Origin: JAVBKB01 sp031554275
GTDB lineage: Bacteria; Bacillota; Bacilli; JARBTR01
Assembly (NCBI GenBank): GCA_031554275.1
Contig: JAVBKB010000017.1
Coordinates: forward strand, 1-16,528
Direction of reading: 5' to 3'
Length of the DNA: 16,528 nt
Translations under genes and position numbers: made by a program
In this document: piece by piece, positions 7,707 to 13,005 of the stretch
How the letters are laid out: the number at the start of each line of letters is the position of its first letter
Position numbering within the stretch: position 1 is the first letter of the stretch
The notes under the pieces: model-generated
Databases searched by the model: none
What the model was told of the DNA's origin: nothing
The model's input: the letters and a program-made list of their open reading frames with translations, nothing else

Positions 7707-8135
7707 TCAAGATAGTGCAAATCTATTACATTTTTCGATTTTCGCAAGAGCTTTGTTGTGGCAATAGTGGTATTGTCTCCAACTAATCACCATTCGCTCA
7801 CAAGTCTCTTCACATGTTAGTCCTTCCATGTATCTATGGCGCATCAAAACCCGTTCAATCGGATCATCCAATGATTCAATAACATTCTCAACTTCCGACA
7901 TCTGGTCAATGACCTGATCCCATTTCTCGTTATATCGTTTCTGCAAATCACTTAGTTTCATGATCAGCTTAACAAGTCGGTCATCGCTAGGCGATTTCGA
8001 CTGTGAACGGGGCACATGAGAAAATTGTTGAGCATTGAGACTAGACATATCATGGTTAATTTGACTCATTTGGCTATCAAGTGTGTTTAGCTCCTGACGT
8101 AATCCCCAATATTTTTTTAGTTCTGCTTTGTTCAC
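7707..8135 (-). CDS. ArpU / DUF1492-like phage late transcription activator
   Basis: 142 residues. GTG at 8135 has GGGAGAG about 7 bases upstream. The N-terminal 80 residues are helical and charged. The C-terminus (SLDDPIERVLMRHRYMEGLT, then CEETCERMVISWRQYHYCHN) is a sigma-70 region 4-like helix-turn-helix at about 106-132, as in the ArpU and DUF1492 families. In Gram-positive phages these proteins are encoded last in the early operon and switch on the late operon just downstream. Here the next genes are tail genes rather than terminase. ArpU versus DUF1492 versus another RinA-like group is not settled without a profile search. Confidence 0.8.
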   Translation of the reverse strand: MNKAELKKYWGLRQELNTLDSQMSQINHDMSSLNAQQFSHVPRSQSKSPSDDRLVKLIMKLSDLQKRYNEKWDQVIDQMSEVENVIESLDDPIERVLMRHRYMEGLTCEETCERMVISWRQYHYCHNKALAKIEKCNRFALS

Positions 8136-8196
8136 GTGTTTCTCTCCCTTAATGCATTATTCCCATACCCTTGATATTTTGCTAAATAAAACTGTT

Positions 8197-8226
8197 CCGA
8201 AAGGAGTGGTATTGTCACCCTTTCGG
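8197..8226. repeat. Inverted repeat upstream of the activator
   Basis: CCGAAAGG (8197-8204) and CCTTTCGG (8219-8226) form a perfect 8-bp dyad with a 14-base centre containing a further GTG/CAC pairing. On the minus strand it is followed by AACAGTTTTATTT, so it could be a weak terminator before the activator. On the plus strand it directly precedes an extended -10 box, so it could equally be an operator. Confidence 0.6.
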
Positions 8227-8228
8227 TG

Positions 8229-8237
8229 TGCTATAAT
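8229..8237 (+). promoter_or_regulatory. Extended -10 promoter facing away from the activator
   Basis: TGCTATAAT sits right after the CCGAAAGG/CCTTTCGG dyad. The best -35 candidate, TTGTCA at 8213, is only 13 bases away, so the promoter depends on its extended -10. No gene lies downstream on this strand; a terminator follows within 60 bases. Confidence 0.5.
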
Positions 8238-8243
8238 GTAGCT

Positions 8244-8296
8244 AGATTTGTTTTGTTAGTGCACTTATTCTGCGTCCACAGATGAGTGCTTTTTTA
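8244..8296 (+). ncRNA. Candidate short RNA antisense to the early operon
   Basis: The extended -10 at 8232-8237 would start a transcript near 8244. It would end at a hairpin (GCACT 8261-8265 with AGTGC 8285-8289, TCTG with CAGA inside) followed by TTTTTTATTT. That gives an RNA of about 50 bases overlapping the 3' end of the 63-aa gene on the opposite strand. The hairpin and T-run are clear; that the RNA exists is inferred. Confidence 0.4.
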
Positions 8297-8456
8297 TTTC
8301 CACAATCCATGTTGCTATGATCCATCCGCAAATTGGTATTAACCACTCGCCACCAAGTGTTAGATGTCCTCGTTTGTGATATCCCGCATAGATTGCGAAT
8401 GGTGTTATCAGGATTGTAATAGATATGCAGAAGATGTAAGTCTTGTACTTTTTCAA
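8265..8456 (-). CDS. Small two-helix membrane protein (63 aa)
   Basis: TTG at 8456 follows AGAGGT by 8 bases. Residues about 5-25 (TYIFCISITILITPFAIYAG) and 36-53 (GEWLIPICGWIIATWIVEI) are membrane-spanning; the rest is short and polar. It sits between Cro-like and activator genes on the early operon. No family is recognised; a small host-takeover or immunity-type membrane peptide is possible. Confidence 0.65.
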   Translation of the reverse strand: MKKYKTYIFCISITILITPFAIYAGYHKRGHLTLGGEWLIPICGWIIATWIVEIKKHSSVDAE

Positions 8457-8531
8457 ATTAGTAACCTCTTTTCTACATATAACCTTCTACTTAAAAACCC
8501 CTGAATTCTATAGAAAGAAATAGCAGTTGAT

Positions 8532-8712
8532 TTACGTTTCATCTTGACGCCATACTTTTGAATAACAATCATCACACCACGCATCTCCATCGAAATCTAC
8601 AAAGAATACCTCACCTATTTTCAATATTGCATCGGTAACAAACTTCTTTTTCATCATCTGTACTGTTTGGACAATGCGGACTACATCTGCTCGATCTACA
8701 TTCGTTACACAT
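8532..8712 (-). pseudogene. Frameshifted small zinc-binding phage protein
   Basis: ATG at 8712 with AAAGGTG upstream opens a frame full of cysteine pairs (CNEC, CSPHC, CYRC) that stops at TGA 8611-8613 after 33 codons. The neighbouring frame then reads IGEVFFVDFDGDAWCDDC and ends at TAA 8532. Joined by removing one A from the run near 8620 they give one protein of about 59 residues with the layout of a small zinc-finger phage protein (CxxC, about 17 residues, CxxC). The break is a real mutation or a base-calling error in a homopolymer. An internal ATG pair could restart the second half, but without a good ribosome site. Confidence 0.65.
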
Positions 8713-8727
8713 TTTGTTCACACCTTT

Positions 8728-8811
8728 CTATTTCTTCTTCATATTCCCAATTGCACTAATCCCTAATAAAGTGATACAAATAATCATTGTGATCATTACT
8801 GAATCAGACAT
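8728..8811 (-). CDS. Tiny membrane peptide (27 aa)
   Basis: ATG at 8811 has GGAGGTG (8818-8824) 6 bases upstream, the best ribosome site in the early operon. After MSDS the peptide is one hydrophobic helix (VMITMIICITLLGISAIG) ending NMKKK, so a single-pass membrane peptide with a positive cytoplasmic end. Its function is not visible. Confidence 0.65.
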   Translation of the reverse strand: MSDSVMITMIICITLLGISAIGNMKKK

Positions 8812-8881
8812 ATAAACACCTCCAAATATTTTCTTTTGAACCCCGCTTCCATTTTTCTTCCACACCCATGTAGTATGCTAG

Positions 8882-9094
8882 TTATGCAGTATTTTGGAGT
8901 CTCCATTCATCTGCAAATAAATTTGTACCAACATCTAACGCAGAACAAATCTTGAAATATTCTTCTGCCGAAATACCTCTTTTGTTACTTAACATCGTAC
9001 TCAAGATGTTTTCGGCAATGCCTGCTTTGTTGGCAACAAACTTCTGCTTGATACCTTTTTCTTTAAGATATTTTTTAATCAATAGACCCAGCAA
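8882..9094 (-). CDS. Cro-like XRE regulator (70 aa)
   Basis: A small helix-turn-helix protein, divergent from the repressor at 9249. I place the start at TTG 9094 because GGAGGTG (9101-9107) lies 6 bases upstream; the longer frame from TTG 9109 would include that site. The HTH core is KQKFVANKAGIAENILSTML. It probably acts as the Cro or antirepressor half of the switch and is the first gene of the minus-strand early operon leading to the late activator. Its promoter overlaps the operator repeats at 9141-9189. Confidence 0.82.
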   Translation of the reverse strand: MLGLLIKKYLKEKGIKQKFVANKAGIAENILSTMLSNKRGISAEEYFKICSALDVGTNLFADEWRLQNTA

Positions 9095-9139
9095 ATCAAT
9101 CACCTCCAATTTAACTGCACATTTTGTGAAGTTAAATAT

Positions 9140-9168
9140 ATATTATTGCACGTATAATAGAATGTCAA
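9140..9168 (-). promoter_or_regulatory. Early promoter for the Cro-like gene
   Basis: On the minus strand TTGACA (9163-9168), a 17-base spacer and TAATAT (9140-9145): an almost ideal sigma-A promoter. The start point would be about 40 bases before the Cro-like start codon. Confidence 0.85.
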
Positions 9169-9189
9169 CATTTTATTGCACGAATTATG
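9141..9189. promoter_or_regulatory. Switch operators
   Basis: TTATTGCACG occurs at 9143-9152 and 9173-9182, 30 bp apart (about three helical turns), flanking the -35 of the early promoter. The first lies in a dyad, TATTAT...ATAATA (9141-9159), that covers the spacer and -10. This is where the repressor would block the early promoter. Confidence 0.6.
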
Positions 9190-9199
9190 AATATTTATG

Positions 9200-9227
9200 T
9201 TGAAAATTTAGATTTCCGTGTTAAAAT
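9200..9227 (+). promoter_or_regulatory. Promoter for the repressor operon
   Basis: TTGAAA (9200-9205), 16-base spacer, TAAAAT (9222-9227), followed by AAGGAG and the repressor ATG. It is weaker than the divergent early promoter. Confidence 0.7.
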
Positions 9228-9248
9228 ATTCACAAGGAGTGAAGTGAA

Positions 9249-9602
9249 ATGAGTTCTGTAAAAGAAGAAATAGCAGCCAACTTAAGATATTTTAGAAAAA
9301 GATCGGCGTTGAGCCAGCAGCAATTGGCAGATTTACTTGGCGTTAAATTCAATACTGTTTCATCGTGGGAGAACGCGAAAAACTCCATAGATATAGAAAT
9401 TCTTTTCAGGATGTGCGAAATATTTAATTGCTCAGTAAATGATATGTATGGAAAATTCGCAAACACCCAAACAGAACAAGACAAAAAAATCAGCACCATC
9501 GCTGCACACCTTGAAACAAAAGCAGATGAGCTAGATGATGAAAAAGTTAAGGAAATAATGGATTATATTGATTTTAAATTCAGAGAAAAGTTTGAGAAGT
9601 GA
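9249..9602 (+). CDS. XRE repressor, CI/ImmR-like (117 aa)
   Basis: ATG at 9249 with AAGGAG 9 bases upstream. Residues about 8-62 form an HTH_3 domain (SQQQLADLLGVKFNTVSSWE). The C-terminal 40 residues are acidic and helical (ADELDDEKVKEIMDYIDF) with no S24/LexA-type autopeptidase domain. Length and absence of autocleavage resemble ImmR of ICEBs1, in which an ImmA metalloprotease cleaves the repressor. An ImmA-like gene follows 4 bases after the stop. It should repress the divergent early promoter and keep the whole tail unit silent. Confidence 0.85.
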   Translation: MSSVKEEIAANLRYFRKRSALSQQQLADLLGVKFNTVSSWENAKNSIDIEILFRMCEIFNCSVNDMYGKFANTQTEQDKKISTIAAHLETKADELDDEKVKEIMDYIDFKFREKFEK

Positions 9603-9606
9603 TAAT

Positions 9607-10053
9607 ATGTATGAGACTTTGCTAGAAGAGTTTGGGAGTGAATTGGAAGTAAAGGAAACCACTTTAGATTACAATTTTAGGGGTCTATATAAAGATGGGT
9701 TCATTTTAATCGAGAAAGTTCAATCAATAACCGAAAAATGCTGTGTGCTTGCTGAGGAAATAGGACATTACTTCACTAGTGCTGGAAACATTATTGATCT
9801 AAGAGATTTAAGCAACCGCAAACAAGAACGCAGAGCCCGTGAATGGGCATATAACAAACTCATTTCCATCCACAGACTTGTGGGTGCAAAACTAGCTGGG
9901 TGCGAGAACAAATATGAAATTGCAGATCATCTTGGCGTGACGGTTGAATTTCTAGAGGATTGCATTACACATTACTTTCAGAAGTATGGAAAGTCGATTA
10001 AGTATAAACAATGGGTAATCATGTTTGAGCCTTTGGATGTTGTTGAATACTGA
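9607..10053 (+). CDS. ImmA/IrrE-like metallopeptidase (antirepressor)
   Basis: I place the start at ATG 9607 (148 residues), 4 bases after the repressor stop; the frame also opens upstream inside the repressor gene, which is unlikely to be used. The motif LAEEIGHYFTS at residues 48-58 is the zinc-protease helix of the ImmA family, with Glu50 where classic HExxH has its first His. This variant occurs in phage members of the family, from memory. A basic helix (NRKQERRAREWAYNKLIS) and a C-terminal HTH-like segment (EIADHLGVTVEFLEDC) follow. By analogy with ICEBs1 it would cleave the neighbouring repressor on induction. Whether it is active with the altered motif cannot be told here. Confidence 0.8.
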   Translation: MYETLLEEFGSELEVKETTLDYNFRGLYKDGFILIEKVQSITEKCCVLAEEIGHYFTSAGNIIDLRDLSNRKQERRAREWAYNKLISIHRLVGAKLAGCENKYEIADHLGVTVEFLEDCITHYFQKYGKSIKYKQWVIMFEPLDVVEY

Positions 10054-10090
10054 ACATTTCACAACCCGAAAAGAAAGGAACAATATACAT

Positions 10091-10393
10091 ATGGGGTTTA
10101 AAAATAATCAATACAACGATATTAATATTCAAGAAAATGGAGGTTGTGGTGGTTACCCCAGTATGTTTTTACTATTCTTAATAATTTTTATAGTCCAAGA
10201 CTTCTATTCCACCACTTTTGGAAAGATAGTATTCCTCTTTTTAGGATCAGGTCTTATACTTAGCGGGGTTATTTGGGGCTTTTTTATGATTAAAAGAAAA
10301 AAATACAAACACCTTACAAAACCAATTACCCTATTCATTTTGGGTATAGTGGTATTTGCAATTATGAAATATTTGCGGTGGGTGTTTGGGTGA
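10091..10393 (+). CDS. Three-helix membrane protein (100 aa)
   Basis: ATG at 10091, preceded by AAAGGAAC; the frame runs further upstream into the protease gene, but no good start is there. A polar N-terminus (NNQYNDINIQENGGCGGY) precedes three membrane segments: FLLFLIIFIVQDF, IVFLFLGSGLILSGVIWGFF and, after KRKKYKHLTK, ITLFILGIVVFAIMKYL. It is probably co-transcribed with the repressor and protease, so expressed in the repressed state. Such lysogeny-module membrane proteins often modify the cell surface or block superinfection; that role is inference. Confidence 0.65.
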   Translation: MGFKNNQYNDINIQENGGCGGYPSMFLLFLIIFIVQDFYSTTFGKIVFLFLGSGLILSGVIWGFFMIKRKKYKHLTKPITLFILGIVVFAIMKYLRWVFG

Positions 10394-10450
10394 TTTGGGC
10401 ATGGTTCATTAGAATGAAAATAATGCATACAAAAATTTGGGCAAGACTGC

Positions 10451-10495
10451 TGCAACATTGTTAGTTGACACATTTATGTTTGCAATTTTTTTTTG
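10451..10495 (+). terminator. Probable terminator after the repressor operon
   Basis: TGCAACA near 10451 and TGTTTGCA (10477-10484) pair with one bulged base around a 19-base loop, followed by ATTTTTTTTT. It separates the repressor operon from the membrane protein/lipoprotein genes. Confidence 0.6.
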
Positions 10496-10527
10496 TTCTG
10501 TAATTAAATATTTGTTAATCCAAAATT

Positions 10528-10560
10528 TTTGTCGACCTTATTTGTCGAAAATGGTAGAAT
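10528..10560 (+). promoter_or_regulatory. Extended -10 promoter with tandem TTTGTCGA boxes
   Basis: TTTGTCGAC (10528-10536) and TTTGTCGAA (10541-10549) lie 13 bp apart just before TGGTAGAAT, an extended -10 ending at 10560. There is no good -35, as expected where an activator is needed. The boxes resemble the Spo0A box TTTGTCRAA of sporulating Bacilli, but the host may not sporulate, so the regulator is unknown. Confidence 0.55.
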
Positions 10561-10587
10561 ATTGACAAATCAAAGGAGGTGTTGTAT

Positions 10588-11115
10588 ATGAAATTTGCCA
10601 ACCATTCAAAACTGTTTGTTGTAACGTTCGCTCTGTTTGTTGTAAACGTAATTCTAATCTTTCTTCCAGTGATCAAATTAGAAGCAGTAAATACATTAAC
10701 AAATAAAGTCGCAGACACAGAGACTGTAGCTGTTCAAGAAATATTTATGAACTCAGAAAAAGGAAGGATCATGTGGGGTGATGCAGTAGGTACTGGTAGA
10801 ACTATTTTTTTAATCGGACTAGCGATTGCAGTCATTGCTCTAGCTTGCTTGGTTATTACATTCCTAACAAAAAAGATTTCTACCAAACTATTGATCCTTC
10901 CAAAGGTATGGAGCATTTATTCTTTCATAATATTTGGTGGTATCACGATGATTTACTTTTTTTACTTAAAAGACAAAGCAAGTTCCAGCAGTGTAATTCA
11001 GATTTTCCCGACTATTTTGGGTTACTTATACCTAGTGACAATTATCGCTTTTCTTATTTTGGTTTTTAAGTTGTCATCAAAAATTAAGAAAGAACGACTT
11101 CAAAACGCAAGTTAA
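10588..11115 (+). CDS. Four-helix membrane protein (175 aa)
   Basis: ATG at 10588 with GGAGGTG 6 bases upstream. Predicted membrane segments: residues about 10-30 (LFVVTFALFVVNVILIFLPV), 72-93 (IFLIGLAIAVIALACLVITF), 108-127 (SIYSFIIFGGITMIYFFYL) and 141-163 (ILGYLYLVTIIAFLILVFKL). Between the first and second is an extracytoplasmic loop of about 40 residues. The protein ends basic (SKIKKERLQNAS). It has its own promoter and is followed 21 bases later by a lipoprotein gene, so the two may form an envelope complex. The family is not recognised. Confidence 0.72.
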   Translation: MKFANHSKLFVVTFALFVVNVILIFLPVIKLEAVNTLTNKVADTETVAVQEIFMNSEKGRIMWGDAVGTGRTIFLIGLAIAVIALACLVITFLTKKISTKLLILPKVWSIYSFIIFGGITMIYFFYLKDKASSSSVIQIFPTILGYLYLVTIIAFLILVFKLSSKIKKERLQNAS

Positions 11116-11136
11116 TCTTATTTTCGGAGGTTACAT

Positions 11137-11616
11137 ATGAAAAAGTTTATGGTATTACTCACAATGCTAGCTTTAGTTTTTTCATTGGCAGCATGTGGTG
11201 AAAAGAAATGTGGTGAAAAGAAAGAGGAAACCACGACCGAAGGAAAATCAGAAACACCTAAGACGGAAACCCAAAAAGAAGAAAACTCAAAAAAAGAAGA
11301 GTCGAAAATAGACTCTTCTGGCGTCCCGAAAGAAACACTTGCAAAAGTTGAGGAAATAAACAAGAAGTACGACGCTATGATTTCACAAATAAAAGGGTTT
11401 TCCAGTAAACCAGAAACATACACAATGAAAAACCATACCGCATTTATGACAGACTACTCTGACATTGTCACCGATTTTGGAGAACTATCAGAGGCAATGA
11501 ACAAACACAGCAACCTGTCAAGTTGGGAAGGGTATGATCTGTGGATGTCTATCATGAGTAAAAACAGCGAATTATTAACCGAACTCACAAAGTTACCAAA
11601 GGATTTTGCAAAGTAA
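11137..11616 (+). CDS. Surface lipoprotein (159 aa)
   Basis: ATG at 11137 with CGGAGGT upstream. Residues 1-19 are a signal peptide (MKKFMVLLTMLALVFSLAA) with lipobox LAAC and lipidated Cys20. Then comes a low-complexity Glu/Lys/Thr linker to about residue 65, and a helical domain of about 95 residues with no known signature (VEEINKKYDAMISQIKGF). A 15-base direct repeat duplicates CGEKK just after the lipidation site, putting a second cysteine at 25. It is attached to the outer face of the membrane. Prophage lipoproteins can block superinfection or protect against own products; here that is conjecture based on neighbours. Confidence 0.8.
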   Translation: MKKFMVLLTMLALVFSLAACGEKKCGEKKEETTTEGKSETPKTETQKEENSKKEESKIDSSGVPKETLAKVEEINKKYDAMISQIKGFSSKPETYTMKNHTAFMTDYSDIVTDFGELSEAMNKHSNLSSWEGYDLWMSIMSKNSELLTELTKLPKDFAK

Positions 11617-11629
11617 GTTATGTGCGCAC

Positions 11630-11672
11630 AAAAAAAGAACACCCCTGCACCGCCAAAGTAACAGAGTGTTCT
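11630..11672 (-). terminator. Terminator between lipoprotein gene and IS element
   Basis: AGAACAC (11636-11642) and GTGTTCT (11666-11672) pair over 7 bp, with CTG/CAG inside. On the minus strand the stem is followed by seven T. On the plus strand it follows the lipoprotein stop but has no strong T-run; a second small stem (AGCC/GGCT) and TTTGTTATATTTT come next. The minus orientation implies a transcript from the right, whose promoter I could only place weakly (TGATAAAAT near 11706). Confidence 0.6.
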
Positions 11673-12014
11673 CGAGCCAAACAAGGCTTCTTTGTTATAT
11701 TTTATCATAAACTTTGAAAAGTATTCTCTAATAAAATGTAATTGGTCATTATTCATCGGAAGCCTCTAGAATCAGGGTATATGTACATTGATTTTTCTAA
11801 AATTTGTGAAAATAGCCAGTCCAAGTTGGCAGAAATTTTCATGGATTGGGACAAAACTTGTGAACAAATCCGAATGGTTATTGGTCAAATTTCAGTCATG
11901 AGATTCCAGCCTTTTCACAAATAATTTTAGGGTGACATATCTCTGACGAACAGCATTTCAAACAAAATTTATTGCAAGCATAAAACAACAATGCAATGAT
12001 TAGAATATAAATCA
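11673..12014. other. Gap without a convincing gene
   Basis: A 47-codon plus-strand frame (ATG 11781 to TAA 11922) has only a weak AGGG upstream and no recognisable content. The bases TGGGACAAAAC at 11847-11857 repeat the inner part of the IS terminal repeats found at 12020 and 12892, perhaps a relic of an earlier insertion or chance. Confidence 0.5.
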
Positions 12015-12048
12015 GAGGCTGGGACAAAACCCATCTAAAACAGCAGAA

Positions 12049-12092
12049 AGCGTCAAAGAAAAATCATAAAAACTGATTTTTTCTCTGGCGCT
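12049..12092. terminator. Two-way terminator at the left end of the IS
   Basis: AGCGTCAAAGAAAAATCA (12049-12066) pairs with TGATTTTTTCTCTGGCGCT (12074-12092) around a 7-base loop. The plus strand continues TCTTTTTGG. It ends transposase transcription and blocks read-through from the left. Confidence 0.75.
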
Positions 12093-12111
12093 TCTTTTTG
12101 GTAGGGGAAGG

Positions 12112-12768
12112 TTAGCCTAAAAGGGCTAATTTCTTTAGGTTATTGGCCATGATCTCTGAAACTGCATCCTCCATTGTTATCAGATCATTTTCATCAAATG
12201 GCGCATCTTCTTCCTTTTCAATTAAATGATCCACTTTCGATTTCAGTTCCTCGTACATCAAACCAATCTTTTTTTGAAGTCGCTCACTATGATTTTTTGT
12301 GGATTTTTCCCATACAAAACTGTATTTGTTGGCATCGGCTTCAATCTTTGTTCCATCTATGAAAATCCGATCACCTTTGATGATCTTCTGCTCGAGCAGA
12401 TGCATGTGTAACGAGATAAACATCTCTTTTAGTAGTGCGTCAAACCAAGGCATGACTCTTGCACGATTAATGGTTCGGTAGCTTGGTACTTGCCTACCTG
12501 ATAACCACATCATTGGGACGTTTTCTTGTAACATTATTTCTATTTTTCTACCTGACATCATTCCACGGGTGTATGCAAAAAGGATGATTTTTAACATCAT
12601 TTTAGGGTGGTAAGATGGTCGACCTTCTTCTTGAAATACTTCGTTTATTACTCTATTTGGTATCCGCTCGACTTGTTCGTTCACCACTCTTGACAGATGA
12701 TTTATTGGGATCAGCATTTCTAAATCCATTGGTAAACTCAGTTGATTCATGTTATAATCTGAATACAT
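12112..12768 (-). pseudogene. C-terminally truncated IS1182-family transposase
   Basis: ATG at 12768 with GGGGTG 5 bases upstream; 218 residues remain. The N-terminal part is the DUF772-type domain of IS1182/IS5-like transposases (INHLSRVVNEQVE, RPSYHPKMMLKIILFAYTRG, GRQVPSYRTINRAR). The first catalytic strand is probably GDRIFIDGTKIEADANKYSF near residue 133, with Asp at the expected DDE position. The frame then ends in KKLALLG; the remaining catalytic Asp and Glu are absent, so the product cannot transpose DNA by itself. It might still bind the IS ends and interfere with full-length copies. Confidence 0.85.
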
Positions 12769-12825
12769 AATAACACCCCGTGGTTGGTTTTTTGTCGTAA
12801 TTAAATTATACCAAAGGGTGTTATT
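12769..12825 (-). promoter_or_regulatory. Transposase promoter inside a read-through shut-off hairpin
   Basis: AATAACACCC (12816-12825, minus sense) lies upstream of TGGTATAAT (-10 at 12805-12810). Its exact complement GGGTGTTATT (12769-12778) covers the ribosome site just before the ATG. A message started at this promoter lacks the first arm. Transcripts entering from outside contain both arms and would hide the ribosome site. IS10 and IS50 use the same principle. Confidence 0.65.
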
Positions 12826-12868
12826 TTTTTGTCATTTTTTTGTGCTTTTCAAGACAAAAAAAGAAGCA

Positions 12869-12900
12869 GGACGAAACTAGATTTTCATCTAGTTTTGTCC
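12869..12900. repeat. Hairpin next to the right IS end
   Basis: GGACGAAACTAGAT (12869-12882), loop TTTC, ATCTAGTTTTGTCC (12887-12900): a 14-bp stem that includes most of the right terminal repeat. It may shield the element from outside transcription or be a recognition structure. Confidence 0.7.
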
Positions 12901-12915
12901 CAGCCTCCTAGCAAG

Positions 12916-12935
12916 AGTCCGCATAAAGCGGACAG
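12916..12935. terminator. Hairpin downstream of the orphan immunity-like gene
   Basis: GTCCGC, loop ATAAA, GCGGAC is a perfect 6-bp stem. On the minus strand it follows the stop at 13006 by about 70 bases and continues TCTTGCT, a poor T-run, so it is a weak terminator at best. Confidence 0.4.
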
Positions 12936-13005
12936 CTAACAAATTCCAAAGAATGGACTGTTACCTTAGCACGGATAATGCACTTAGAAAATGTTTATTA
13001 TCTCC

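Larger units (their letters stand above)
7221..7816 (-). repeat. Imperfect tandem duplication of activator 3' end plus late leader
   Basis: Copy A (about 7221-7491) and copy B (about 7509-7816) share two near-identical blocks. Block 1 is 31 identical bases (7251-7281 and 7539-7569) containing a terminator hairpin. Block 2, about 75 bases with few mismatches (from 7360 and from 7658), contains the dyad TCAAACAATTTGA and the last codons of the activator. The DNA between the blocks has diverged and differs by 10 bases in length. Copy B adjoins the intact activator; copy A carries only a decayed fragment of it. Conservation of separate blocks suggests the noncoding leader is under selection. Confidence 0.85.
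12015..12907. mobile_element. Internally deleted IS1182-type insertion sequence (893 bp)
   Basis: Perfect 16-bp terminal inverted repeats, GAGGCTGGGACAAAAC at 12015-12030 and its complement at 12892-12907, bound one transposase fragment on the minus strand. IS1182-family elements are usually about 1.6-1.9 kb with a transposase near 450-550 residues, so half is missing from the middle while both ends are kept. No target duplication is obvious (ATCA left, CTAG right). With intact ends it could still be moved by a full-length relative. Confidence 0.85.

Noticed and set aside
9110..9248. LexA/SOS box in the switch region
   Set aside because: No CGAAC...GTTCG sequence is present; the repeats there are TTATTGCACG.
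9230..9499. Minus-strand ORF inside the repressor gene
   Set aside because: Shadow frame of the helix-turn-helix repressor, with no ribosome site.
11454..11756. Minus-strand ORF antisense to the lipoprotein, considered as a toxin or small protein gene
   Set aside because: It overlaps a well supported lipoprotein gene, includes a terminator hairpin and lacks a good ribosome site; it does not resemble Fst-type toxins.
11781..11924. 47-codon plus-strand ORF before the IS
   Set aside because: Weak ribosome site, no recognisable features; not called as a gene.
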